Below are positions 15,775 through 23,518 of a DNA stretch of 23,518 nucleotides, in pieces. The DNA is taken from positions 8,177 to 31,694 of the forward strand of contig DAHXOQ010000007.1 in NCBI GenBank assembly GCA_027364815.1. The letters are read 5' to 3'. The DNA comes from Acidobacteriaceae bacterium (lineage in GTDB: Bacteria > Acidobacteriota > Terriglobia > Terriglobales > Acidobacteriaceae). The notes under the pieces were generated by a model. The model saw only the letters and a program-made list of their open reading frames with translations, did no database searches and was not told where the DNA came from. Made by a program: the position numbers and the translations under genes. Each line of letters starts with the position of its first letter. Position 1 is the stretch's first letter.

Positions 15775-16922
15775 TGAATATTCTTATCACTGGCGGACGC
15801 GGGTTCCTGGGCCGCAATCTCGCTGCTCAACTTCAGGAGCGCAAGGACTGCGTACTATCGATTTGCGATCAGGGCGATTCAACTGACGACTTCAATAAGT
15901 GGCTCCTTGAGGCTGATATCATCTTCCATCTGGCTGGCGTCAACCGGCCACAGCTTCCCCATGACTTCGAAAGCGGCAATGCCGGGCTGACGGAGCAACT
16001 CTGCCAATTCCTGCAGAAAAATAGGCGCGCTCCGAAGATCATCTTCAGTTCTTCGATCCAGGCCGAATTGGATAATCCTTACGGAGCAAGCAAGGCAAAG
16101 GCTGAAATCGCGCTGCGCCAATTTGCCGAGCAGACCGGAGCCTCTGTCCGGATTTACCGGCTGAAGAACCTTTTCGGAAAGTGGAGCCGCCCAAACTATA
16201 ACTCGGTCACGGCTACCTTCTGCCACAACATTGCCAAGGATATTCCAATTGCCATCTCCGATCCGGCCCGCGAGTTGGAACTGAGCTATGTGGACGATGT
16301 GGTGGATGCTTTTGTTGCCGAACTCGATGAAAGGCAGAATTCAGGCCACACCGCTGCTGATATCCGCAGTTGTCGCATACAACTCGGCGATCTGGCAGGT
16401 AGAATTCAGGCATTTCATGAAATGAACGCGACGCTCACCCTCCCTGACTTTGGTGATTGGTTTAACCGCGCGCTCTACGCGACGTACCTCTCTTTTGTTC
16501 CCCAGGAAGCCCTGCTATATTACTTGCACAGCAAATCCGACGCTCGCGGCTCGCTCGCGGAATTCATCAAGCAAAAAAACTTTGGACAAATATTTGTCTC
16601 CAGAACCAAACCTGGTGTGACGCGGGGAAACCACTATCACCACACCAAGACGGAGAAGTTTTTCGTCTTGCAAGGAAGCGGCTTGATTCGGTTGAGAGCC
16701 GTTGAAGGTGGCGCGATTAAAGAATATTCTGTCTCTGGTTGCCGCTACCAGGTCATTGATATTCCTCCGGGATTCACGCATTCCATTACAAATGTAGGCG
16801 CGGAGGAAATGGTGACGCTGTTTTGGTCCAGCGAGATCTTCGATCCGGATCGTCCCGCCACCTACTTTTTCCCCGTCGACTTTGACAAGACACCCAAGTC
16901 TTTATCGCTGGAGAACGCATGA
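15774..16922 (+). CDS. capF: CapF/WbjC/FnlB-type bifunctional epimerase-reductase (SDR plus cupin)
   Basis: This is the second enzyme of UDP-L-FucNAc synthesis. In the family, the C-terminal cupin epimerises C3 and the N-terminal SDR domain reduces the 4-keto group with NAD(P)H, giving UDP-N-acetyl-L-talosamine. The 382-residue protein has TGGRGFLG (6-13), Tyr103-x3-Lys107 in NPYGASK, and a C-terminal cupin from about residue 270. GNHYHHTKTEKF (285-296) carries the His/Glu cluster expected to bind zinc, and a second His lies in GFTHSI. The length is close to S. aureus CapF (about 369). The start overlaps the CapE stop by one base and its stop overlaps the next start by four (ATGA), so the three genes form a coupled unit. 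Confidence 0.93.
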   Translation: MNILITGGRGFLGRNLAAQLQERKDCVLSICDQGDSTDDFNKWLLEADIIFHLAGVNRPQLPHDFESGNAGLTEQLCQFLQKNRRAPKIIFSSSIQAELDNPYGASKAKAEIALRQFAEQTGASVRIYRLKNLFGKWSRPNYNSVTATFCHNIAKDIPIAISDPARELELSYVDDVVDAFVAELDERQNSGHTAADIRSCRIQLGDLAGRIQAFHEMNATLTLPDFGDWFNRALYATYLSFVPQEALLYYLHSKSDARGSLAEFIKQKNFGQIFVSRTKPGVTRGNHYHHTKTEKFFVLQGSGLIRLRAVEGGAIKEYSVSGCRYQVIDIPPGFTHSITNVGAEEMVTLFWSSEIFDPDRPATYFFPVDFDKTPKSLSLENA

Positions 16923-18049
16923 GGGTTGCAACTATTCTAGGCACTCGTCCTGAGATCATTCGCTTGTCGCGCGTGGTCGCGGCATTGGATCGCTATACGG
17001 ATCATCTGCTGATTCATACTGGGCAGAATTACGACTATGAACTGAACCAGATATTCTTTGAAGATTTGGAGATGCGGCAGCCCGATTACTTTCTGAATGC
17101 GGCGGGAAAAAACGCAGCCGAAACCATAGGACTGGTCATCTCCAGGTCCAGCGACGTGCTCGCCGAAGTGCGCCCGGATGCTGTGTTGATCCTGGGCGAC
17201 ACGAACAGTTGTCTCGCAGCGATCGCCGCAAAGCGGTTGAAGATTCCGATCTTCCATATGGAGGCGGGCAATCGATGCTTCGACGAGCGCGTCCCAGAAG
17301 AGATCAACCGAAAGATTGTCGATCACATCAGCGATATCAATCTGACCTACTCCGACATCTCCCGCGAATATCTGCTCAGGGAGGGGATCGCGCCGGACCG
17401 CATTATCAAGACCGGAAGTCCCATGTTTGAGGTCTTAACGCACTATCGCCAAAAAATTGATCGTTCCGATGCGTTGTCGCGGCTTGGCCTTGCCGAAGAT
17501 AACTACTTCATGGTCAGCGCGCATCGCGAAGAGAATATCGATTCTGTTAGGCAGTTTGCGAACTTGGTGAGAGTTCTGGAAAGCGTAGCTTCGAAATATC
17601 AACTCCCCGTGATTCTCTCCGTCCATCCGAGAACGCAAAAGCGTATTGATGCCGAGCAAGTGAGCTTCTCTGAGAATATTCGCCTGGTGAAGGCGATGAG
17701 CCTCACCGACTACGTCCATCTCATGATGAAGGCCCGGGCAACACTGTCTGACAGCGGCACAATTACTGAAGAATCTTCAATCCTCAACTTTAGGGCTCTG
17801 AATATACGTGAAGCACACGAGCGCCCGGAGGGCATGGAAGAAGGCGCGGTGATGATGACCGGTCTTGAACCGGCTCTTGTCCTCGATGCGTTGAAGGTGC
17901 TGGAGTCGCAGCCTACAGGCGACAAGCGGGCGCTCAGAGTCGTCCCGGATTACAACGTCCCCAACGTTTCTGAAAAGGTTGTAAGAATTATTCATAGTTA
18001 CACCAACTACGTGAATCGCGTTATTTGGCGCAAAGAGCTGAGTAGGTAG
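16919..18049 (+). CDS. capG: CapG/WbjD/FnlC-type non-hydrolysing UDP-sugar 2-epimerase
   Basis: This is the third enzyme of UDP-L-FucNAc synthesis, expected to epimerise C2 of UDP-N-acetyl-L-talosamine to UDP-L-FucNAc. The 376-residue protein belongs to the WecB family: ILGTRPEIIRLS (6-17), HTGQNYDYELNQ (33-44), LGDTNSCLAA (92-101), FHMEAGNRCFDERVPEEINR (112-131, with Glu115), SAHREENID, LSVHPRT and SDSGTITEESSIL. WecB (UDP-GlcNAc to UDP-ManNAc) has the same fold. The FnlC role is preferred because the gene directly follows capE and capF with a four-base overlap. A 132-nt gap follows. Confidence 0.92.
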   Translation: MRVATILGTRPEIIRLSRVVAALDRYTDHLLIHTGQNYDYELNQIFFEDLEMRQPDYFLNAAGKNAAETIGLVISRSSDVLAEVRPDAVLILGDTNSCLAAIAAKRLKIPIFHMEAGNRCFDERVPEEINRKIVDHISDINLTYSDISREYLLREGIAPDRIIKTGSPMFEVLTHYRQKIDRSDALSRLGLAEDNYFMVSAHREENIDSVRQFANLVRVLESVASKYQLPVILSVHPRTQKRIDAEQVSFSENIRLVKAMSLTDYVHLMMKARATLSDSGTITEESSILNFRALNIREAHERPEGMEEGAVMMTGLEPALVLDALKVLESQPTGDKRALRVVPDYNVPNVSEKVVRIIHSYTNYVNRVIWRKELSR

Positions 18050-18181
18050 AGAACGGGGAAGTTACATTTCTCCATGCAAGCTGCGTGGCGTGTTACTCAA
18101 CCTGCCAGCGCTACGTGCCTCACACTTTCTGAAACTGGCTTCGCGCTGTAAACATGACGCTTCAACCCAACAGGAAGACGG

Positions 18182-19411
18182 ATGAATAGCATGCTGTGGA
18201 TACTCAGCGAAGTTTATTATCCGGAGGAAACTGGAACCGGATACTACATCACTCGCATTGCCGAACACCTTGCGTCAACTCAGCCCGTCTCTGTTTTGTG
18301 CGCTCAGCCCGCGTATTCTCGAGCTGGCGTAAAAGCACCCCGTTCTGAAACTCACCGCCAGGTCGATATATTCAGGTGTCCGTCGCTTGTACTTCACCAG
18401 CGGTCGATTCTGACGCGGCTGATGCGGATGGCGTCGATCACACTCTCGATTTTCTTGGCGGCTCTCTTGCGCATCCGGCGAGGTGATTCCATCCTCGCTG
18501 TCACAAATCCGCCTTCGGTCCCCATAATGGCGGCGATTCTTGCCTTTATTTTGCGCGTCCGCTTCTCGCTCATGGTTCATGACGTTTACCCCGATATCAT
18601 AGCCGCATGCGGTTTGACCTCGCGCAATTCTGCCTCCTACTGGCTGCTGTACAAAATCAATCGACTCGTTCTCCGCCGTGCTGAGCGCATCTTTTGCATC
18701 GGGCGCGATATGTGTGAACATCTGGCGCATATTCGAGGCACGGGGACCAGCGATGGCATCCAGGTGATTCCACTCTGGGCCGATTGCCACGAGATTCGGC
18801 CTGCGCCCAGAGAAAGCAATCGGCTGCTCATCGAGCTTGGCCTGACAAATAAACTGGTCATTTTGTATGCCGGAAACATGGGGCATCCCCACGACATTGA
18901 GACGCTTGCAGCGGCGATTAAAAATTTAGAGCCCGACGATGGCATTCATTTTGTATTCATGGGTTCAGGGCCCAAACAGAGATTACTGAATGAAATGCTG
19001 GCCAGCGGCTCAACAAACATCACTGTGCTCCCTCCCAGCCCACGATCCGCTCAGGACGAGTTCCTAAACGCCTGTGACGTTGCGATTCTCTCCCTGGTTC
19101 CCGGGATGCTGGGACTGGCAGTGCCAAGCAGAACGTATAACTTGATGGCTGCGGGTAAGCCGATCATCGCGCTGGTCGCGGATTCCTCAGAAGTGGCAAG
19201 GGTTGTTCGCGAGGAAGGGATCGGATGGGTGGTCGAGCCGGGTGATGTGGAGAAGACCATTCAGACGATTCAAGAAGCGAGAGAGAACCGCGGAATGCGT
19301 ATTGAGATGGGCGCAAAAGCCCGCCACACTGCTGAAACAAAATATTCCCCCGATATCATCCTTGAGCAATTCGTAGCCGCATTTCCTGCGCGCCAGCCGC
19401 AGGAACTTTAA
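18182..19411 (+). CDS. WbuB-type GT4 glycosyltransferase, putative L-FucNAc transferase
   Basis: This 409-residue enzyme belongs to the WbuB-like GT4 group, recognised by the N-terminal ILSEVYYPEETGTGYYITRI (7-26), a hydrophobic stretch around 85-100, VHDVYPDI, YAGNMGHPHDIETLAAAI and the C-terminal LAVPSRTYNLMAAGKPIIAL. In several bacteria the gene next to fnlA-fnlB-fnlC (capE-capF-capG) encodes this type of enzyme and is thought to transfer L-FucNAc, so the same role is inferred here. ATG 18182 has AGGAAG at 18172-18177. A second ATG at 18191 is also possible and would remove three residues. Confidence 0.88.
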   Translation: MNSMLWILSEVYYPEETGTGYYITRIAEHLASTQPVSVLCAQPAYSRAGVKAPRSETHRQVDIFRCPSLVLHQRSILTRLMRMASITLSIFLAALLRIRRGDSILAVTNPPSVPIMAAILAFILRVRFSLMVHDVYPDIIAACGLTSRNSASYWLLYKINRLVLRRAERIFCIGRDMCEHLAHIRGTGTSDGIQVIPLWADCHEIRPAPRESNRLLIELGLTNKLVILYAGNMGHPHDIETLAAAIKNLEPDDGIHFVFMGSGPKQRLLNEMLASGSTNITVLPPSPRSAQDEFLNACDVAILSLVPGMLGLAVPSRTYNLMAAGKPIIALVADSSEVARVVREEGIGWVVEPGDVEKTIQTIQEARENRGMRIEMGAKARHTAETKYSPDIILEQFVAAFPARQPQEL

Positions 19412-19568
19412 ATGTCCCTGATCCGAGATCCCGCTGAAGTGGAGCTAAGGCCATCGAGATTGTGTCGCGCTTATAGGTTCCTAAAGCAATTTATTCCTGA
19501 TCTGAATAATTTATTTCTCCTTTTGATGATTGGATTGAAACCAAAAAATAGGGGTTTGGAGATTTCCA

Positions 19569-20138
19569 GTGACACGGACAAAGCGGGTCTTCGACGTAAT
19601 TGTTGCTATGCCAGTTTTATTGCTTTTGCTGCCACCTCTCATTTTGATTGCGGTGCTCATCAAGGCAACATCAAAGGGGCCAGTACTCCACTGGTCCAGG
19701 CGCGTGGGTAGAAACAACAAGTTATTCCGCATGCCTAAGTTTCGCAGTATGAGGATTGACACCCCTCAGCTTCCCACCCACCTTCTATCCGATCCAGCTA
19801 ACTATCTGACTCCAATCGGCAGTTTCCTCCGCCGAACAAGCTTGGACGAACTGGCCCAGTTGTGGAGTATCCTTGCAGGCGACTTGAGTTTTGTCGGTCC
19901 ACGGCCCGCACTCTTCAATCAGGACGATCTTGTGGCGCTCCGCACCGAGCGCGGCATCCACACGCTCATGCCGGGACTGACCGGCTGGGCTCAGGTCAAC
20001 GGTCGTGACGAACTGCCTATTCCTGTCAAAGTGCAGTTTGATTATGAATACATGCAACGCCGATCGCTAAAGTTTGACCTCAAAATCATCGCCATGACAT
20101 TTGCCAAAGTCTTGCGCAGCGAAGGTGTAAAGCATTAA
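19569..20138 (+). CDS. Initiating phosphoglycosyl transferase (PglC/CapM-like sugar transferase)
   Basis: This 189-residue protein is the monotopic short form of the bacterial sugar transferase family. It should start repeat-unit synthesis by moving a sugar 1-phosphate from UDP-sugar to undecaprenyl phosphate. The N-terminal re-entrant hydrophobic helix (about 8-31) contains a proline pair. It is followed by KFRSMR (57-62), TSLDELAQLWSIL (90-102) with the catalytic Asp93-Glu94 pair, LSFVGPRPAL and PGLTGWAQVNGRDEL. Size agrees with PglC (about 200) and not with WcaJ/WbaP, which carry extra helices. GTG 19569 is supported by GGAG at 19558-19561 and by the domain starting directly after it. It is the last gene of the + strand unit. 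Confidence 0.93.
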   Translation: MTRTKRVFDVIVAMPVLLLLLPPLILIAVLIKATSKGPVLHWSRRVGRNNKLFRMPKFRSMRIDTPQLPTHLLSDPANYLTPIGSFLRRTSLDELAQLWSILAGDLSFVGPRPALFNQDDLVALRTERGIHTLMPGLTGWAQVNGRDELPIPVKVQFDYEYMQRRSLKFDLKIIAMTFAKVLRSEGVKH

Positions 20139-20281
20139 GAAGCCATTTCCCGGAAGCAACCAGTAGGGCATCCATGCTGCAGACCATCTCATAAAACGGC
20201 TTTGAAATGGCTCGACTTTAGTCGCGCAATATTTAAATCAAAAGAAGATTTGAAATTGACATTCAAATTCTCAGCGAAATA

Positions 20282-20309
20282 GGCTCCCTCCTTCCGGGAG
20301 CCTTTTTTT
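20282..20309 (+). terminator. Rho-independent terminator of the polysaccharide operon
   Basis: GGCTCCC at 20282-20288 pairs with GGGAGCC at 20296-20302, with a seven-base loop, and seven T follow at 20303-20309. It lies between the convergent sugar transferase and CHAD genes, 144 bases after the former and five before the stop codon of the latter. The T-tract suits + strand transcription. On the - strand the hairpin lacks a comparable T-run. Confidence 0.92.
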
Positions 20310-20313
20310 ACTT

Positions 20314-21315
20314 TTACGCCTGTCGCAATGAATCTGAATCTTTAAATCTCACCAAAACTGAACCTACAGGCTTCCGTTTCAGCAACTCGCCATCATCCAT
20401 GCCCACTTTTAGAAGTCGCGCGGCCGAGCCCTGGCATATTTCCACCGCACTCAAGAGCCCATCTTCACTGAGCTTCTCCAACACTGGCACAACGCCAACC
20501 AGCTCGTCATATTCCGGCAGTACGCTTCGTGCCACCTGCGCCAGTGCATGCCAGTCATGCCAGTCGCCCGTTGCCACATGCATCTTCCTCAATGTAACTG
20601 CCAGCTTGTTGCTTGCCGCATCTGTATCCGCTGCTAACTCGGCAAGATAAAGTGCTTCTTTCACTCCTTTACGAAAGCTATGCAGGCTTGCGCTGTCTAG
20701 AGAGGGAACTGCTTTGCCTAATGTCGCCAATTTTGTCAACGCCGCTCCTGAAGCTGATACAAACTCCAACTTTGAGAAATTTCCTACCTGCGAATCCAGG
20801 TAATCCTCTAACTTCACGCTGACTCGCTTCAGTCTCTTCGCGCGCTTTTCTAGCATCTCTGCTAGCTCTTCAATAGCCTCCTGCCGCTGCTGCTGCACCC
20901 GCTGTGTAAGCTTCTCAATCTCCCGCATGCACTTCGCATTTTCGCGCTTGCTGGTTGGGTTCAACTGCGCTGACGCCAGCTTCGCGCTCATCTGCGGACT
21001 CTTCAAATAGCTTAACCGTCCCAAAAATACATCCGCATCGCGAATCGGCGCCATCTCCCGGCGCAATTTCCTGCCTTCCTTACCCCATCGCCGCAATTCA
21101 CTTACACTCTCTGCATCCGCCGCCAGTTGGTGCACGCAATACTCCGCCAACACCCCTAACCGCAATGTCAGGCCGCGTACAGTATGTACATTCTTGCGTG
21201 TTGGCTTGTGCGCGCACTCTGTGAGGGAATCGCGCCACCGATCAAAATATTGTCCCCACTTCACTTGAAGTGGATGTACTTCGTATCCAGGCGGGAGAAG
21301 TAGGGAAGCCTTCAT
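20314..21315 (-). CDS. CHAD-domain protein
   Basis: This 333-residue protein is a stand-alone CHAD domain: a helical, His/Lys/Arg-rich fold associated in the literature with polyphosphate granules and often paired with CYTH/triphosphatase domains. Family signatures are NVHTVRGLTLRL (42-53), RREMAPIRDADVFLGRL (85-101), SLHSFRKGVKEALYLAEL at about 210-228, and GDWHDWHALA in the second half. A long, highly charged helical stretch at about 120-170 is probably a coiled coil. No CYTH domain is fused and no ppk or ppx gene is nearby. The start ATG (21315-21313) has an AAGG about ten bases upstream on its own strand. It is transcribed toward the polysaccharide operon and is probably an independent gene. 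The function is only inferred from the domain. Confidence 0.85.
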   Translation of the reverse strand: MKASLLLPPGYEVHPLQVKWGQYFDRWRDSLTECAHKPTRKNVHTVRGLTLRLGVLAEYCVHQLAADAESVSELRRWGKEGRKLRREMAPIRDADVFLGRLSYLKSPQMSAKLASAQLNPTSKRENAKCMREIEKLTQRVQQQRQEAIEELAEMLEKRAKRLKRVSVKLEDYLDSQVGNFSKLEFVSASGAALTKLATLGKAVPSLDSASLHSFRKGVKEALYLAELAADTDAASNKLAVTLRKMHVATGDWHDWHALAQVARSVLPEYDELVGVVPVLEKLSEDGLLSAVEICQGSAARLLKVGMDDGELLKRKPVGSVLVRFKDSDSLRQA

Positions 21316-21935
21316 AGGGAATTACCTTGTACAAATCATTCTCTACAATTCAACCACCATTATCGTTGATTATTTTTCAACATGCTATAGAAATCATCAG
21401 CAAAGCACTTCGCTTTGTCTCATGTCGATACGCATTGAATCCCATTCCCAATCCAGCGAAAAACTTCGTTTCGGGAGCAGATTCTACTCATTCTTCGCTA
21501 CCAATAGACGCCAGCCACCACGTCGATGCTCAATTGCCTACCCAGGACTGCCAATCGAAAGTAATCAACTTTGGTGTTCCCAGTAACTAAATTTTTCTAG
21601 CCATGGTAATAGAATCTACAACTTGCGTGTGCAATTTTGGACTGATTTAAGCAGATTTTCACATCAATGTAACCAAAGCTCATCCCTCTTTGCTTCTCCG
21701 CGCTAGCTCCATTAACCACCTAAATCTAATTAAATGAGCAAATTACGCAATTCGATGCGCCTTTTAATATCCTCAATGTAAAAACTCTTGCGTTACCGTG
21801 TGACGCACTTCACTGATAATAGTTATTGTTTCTTCATTAGTTTTTATGTAATGTTAGATGGGATTGGATTGGAATTTCCTCAGAATTGCCCCTTAACCCT
21901 TTGCTTTACCATAGTTGTCCACATGGAGACAGAAT
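21316..21935. other. Divergent intergenic region, 620 nt, AT-rich
   Basis: It lies between the start of the CHAD gene (-) and the start of the NHL gene (+), so it should hold both promoters. I see no gene supported by codon use, homology or a ribosome site. A small hairpin (CAAAGC 21401-21406 with GCTTTG 21412-21417) has no T-tract. A possible but weak + strand promoter is TTACCG 21793-21798 with GATAAT 21815-21820 (16-base spacer). Nothing resembling a known riboswitch or attachment site was recognised. Confidence 0.6.
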
Positions 21936-23518
21936 ATGACATACTCTGCGGTTTCGCTGTGCATCCACTTGACCCGTACTGTTCGCGCCTCGGGTTCCCA
22001 GTTGCGGTTGATCCTCGCCATCGCGTTCGTCATGGCTGCGACCGCGCTCAACGTGGCTCATGCGCAGGAAGCATATCCTGTCGGCTTTGTGTCGACTCTC
22101 GTTTATTCAGGCCTCAATGCCCCTACGGGTGTCGCCGTCGATAAGCTCGGTAATGTTTATATCGCGGATTCCGCTTCTGCCAATGTCTTCATGGAGGCAT
22201 ATCAAGGTAACGGCACTTATATTAAGTACACAATCGGCTCGGGATTGAATCACCCCTACGGTGTCGCCGTTGACTCCAATCTCAACGTCTACATCTCTGA
22301 TACCGGCAATGGCCGCGTCTTGGAGGAGGTTCCTACAGGCACTCCCGGCGTCTTTACCCAGTCCGTCATCATGCCAAGTGGAAATGCTTATATCTCTTCC
22401 CCTACCGGTATCGGCGTTGATAAAAACAACAACGTTTACGTCACTGACCCTACAACAGCGAACGTCATTGGTTTGACTCAGGGCACCTGGGCCGTCACGC
22501 TCGTTGCTGGTTACGGCGCGGGCCTGGATTTCCCTTACGGCGTTGTTCTTGATTCAAATTTGAATATTTTTATTGCCGACGTTGTTTCCGGTGTCAAAGA
22601 GATTCCTGCAACATGCGCCCTGCCTGCCACTACCGGCTCATGCCCTACTATCGCCAATATCGGCAGCGGCATTACAGGACCAAAGGGCGTCGCTGTTGAT
22701 GCGCAGAACAACATCTACATTGCTAATACTGGCAGCGCGCAACTCCTGCAGGAAACTCTGCAATATAACGGTACCTATTCCCAAAGTGTCATCACTGCCA
22801 ACGGTCTCACTTCGCTCAACTCCGTTGCTGTCGATCCGAACTACAACATCTATGTCGGCGTGCCCTCTGCCGATGAAGTCCTTGAAATCTCACCCTACGA
22901 TGGAAACTTTGGTTCCGTGGCCATCGGCGCTACCAGCCCAACTATGACTCTGACCTTTGACTTCCTCATCGGTGGACAAATCGGGCAGATTCTCGCTGTT
23001 CAAAAGGGAAACCCAAATTCTGATTTCAAAATTGTTGCTGGTGGAACATGCGCGGCGGGCAGCACTTACGCCACAGGCACTAGTTGCACTGTCAACGTCC
23101 AGTTCGCTCCCCTGTACGCAGGTACTCGCTATGGCGCGGTTGAGTTAATTAATGCAAATGCCACCCCTGCGCTCTTCGCCACTGCTTACATTTATGGCAC
23201 CGGCGTCGGCCCACAGGTCATCTTCCTCCCTGGCGTCGAGAATTTCATCTACGGTAACTTCGGCACTGCGGCTACGGATGCGGTTGACGGCAACGACAAT
23301 ATCTTTGTTGCCTCTCAAACGGTTCCAATCGTCTACGAGTTCACCGCAGCCAGTGGCTACACAAGCGCCATTACGCTCCCCGGTAGCTACTCCAATATCC
23401 TCACTGACGTCAACGTCGATGGAGCCGGCAACGTTTACATTACTGAGTGGGGCGCAGGCATCTGCTATAAGTTCTTTGCCGCTGACAACTACCAGACTGT
23501 CATTGCCATGGATAATGG
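21936..23518 (+). CDS. Secreted NHL-repeat protein with Hydin/choice-of-anchor-like domain, 5' part
   Basis: The frame is open from ATG 21936 to the window end (527 codons and counting), so the 3' end is missing. GGAG at 21925-21928 lies seven bases before the ATG. A signal peptide with a long n-region and hydrophobic core (about 24-38) ends in VAHA (40-43), so cleavage is likely after Ala43 and the protein should be exported. At least six NHL-type repeats follow from about residue 60, with signatures such as GVAVDKLGNVYIAD, GVAVDSNLNVYISD, GIGVDKNNNVYVTD and GVAVDAQNNIYIAN. These should fold as a beta-propeller. Next comes an Ig-like segment (GSVAIGATSPTMTLTF, then GTSCTVNVQFAP) of the ASPM/SPD-2/Hydin or choice-of-anchor D kind. 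NHL-like units then resume (VDGAGNVYITEWG). Ligand and role are unknown; adhesion or cell-surface interaction is a guess. Confidence 0.88.
   Translation, partial: MTYSAVSLCIHLTRTVRASGSQLRLILAIAFVMAATALNVAHAQEAYPVGFVSTLVYSGLNAPTGVAVDKLGNVYIADSASANVFMEAYQGNGTYIKYTIGSGLNHPYGVAVDSNLNVYISDTGNGRVLEEVPTGTPGVFTQSVIMPSGNAYISSPTGIGVDKNNNVYVTDPTTANVIGLTQGTWAVTLVAGYGAGLDFPYGVVLDSNLNIFIADVVSGVKEIPATCALPATTGSCPTIANIGSGITGPKGVAVDAQNNIYIANTGSAQLLQETLQYNGTYSQSVITANGLTSLNSVAVDPNYNIYVGVPSADEVLEISPYDGNFGSVAIGATSPTMTLTFDFLIGGQIGQILAVQKGNPNSDFKIVAGGTCAAGSTYATGTSCTVNVQFAPLYAGTRYGAVELINANATPALFATAYIYGTGVGPQVIFLPGVENFIYGNFGTAATDAVDGNDNIFVASQTVPIVYEFTAASGYTSAITLPGSYSNILTDVNVDGAGNVYITEWGAGICYKFFAADNYQTVIAMDN

Noticed and set aside
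19412..19711. 99-codon ORF starting right after the WbuB-type gene
   Set aside because: Half of it overlaps the sugar transferase gene in another frame, no ribosome site of its own precedes it beyond the upstream coding end, and it shows no domain.
20248..20268. Perfect TTGACA (20256-20261) inside an inverted repeat ATTTGAA/TTCAAAT
   Set aside because: No good -10 box lies at 16-18 bases, and a terminator follows at once, so a + strand promoter would have nothing to transcribe. AT-rich chance symmetry is likely.
21327..21590. 87-codon ORF in the divergent spacer
   Set aside because: It has no ribosome site, a low-complexity composition and no recognisable domain.
1..23518. CRISPR arrays, insertion sequences, phage genes, tRNA or rRNA
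   Set aside because: No regularly spaced repeats, transposase or integrase motifs, terminal inverted repeats or structural RNA signatures were seen in reading the window.

Overview
The window is almost entirely one exopolysaccharide/capsule-type polysaccharide locus on the + strand (about 1-20138). After it come a convergent CHAD-domain gene on the - strand and the 5' part of a large secreted NHL-repeat protein gene on the + strand. The organism is most likely a Gram-negative acidobacterium of the Terriglobia type. This is an inference from three things: secreted NHL-repeat proteins with Hydin/choice-of-anchor-like domains, a BY-kinase with a Gly-Tyr tail next to a short SLBB exporter, and moderate GC with TTG and GTG starts. 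No rRNA, tRNA or phylogenetic marker is present to confirm it.

Layout. Positions 1-690 hold the 3' end of a CapD/FlaA1-type sugar-nucleotide dehydratase. Positions 828-4215 hold the export machinery: a fused Wzz/BY-kinase (Wzc-like) overlapping a Wza-like SLBB exporter. Positions 4216-4488 hold a probable gene remnant. Positions 4489-13153 hold the assembly and decoration genes: an FkbM methyltransferase, a Wzx-like flippase, a GT4 glycosyltransferase, a Wzy-like polymerase, a second GT4, a GT2 and a pyruvyl transferase. Positions 13154-13472 are mostly non-coding, with a small ORF overlapping the next gene. Positions 13473-14693 hold a third GT4. Positions 14737-18049 hold a tightly coupled capE-capF-capG trio expected to make UDP-N-acetyl-L-fucosamine (UDP-L-FucNAc). 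Positions 18182-20138 hold a WbuB-type GT4 and a small PglC/CapM-like initiating phosphoglycosyl transferase. A strong intrinsic terminator at 20282-20309 closes the + strand unit. The CHAD gene (20314-21315, -) and the NHL gene (21936 to the window end, +) are divergently transcribed from a 620-nt AT-rich intergenic region.

How the genes fit together (inference from families): the phosphoglycosyl transferase loads the first sugar phosphate onto the lipid carrier. The GT4 and GT2 enzymes extend the repeat unit, one of them probably with L-FucNAc made by CapE, CapF and CapG. FkbM and the pyruvyl transferase may add methyl and acidic pyruvyl groups. Wzx flips the unit, the Wzy-like protein polymerises it, and the Wzc/Wza pair controls length and exports the chain. 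This is a complete Wzx/Wzy-dependent set. I do not see a clearly new type of system. The most unusual points are the hexanucleotide-encoded Gly-Tyr tail of the kinase, two decayed or minimal ORFs that keep overlaps with the genes downstream, and a flippase gene whose only good Shine-Dalgarno sequence precedes an ATC codon.
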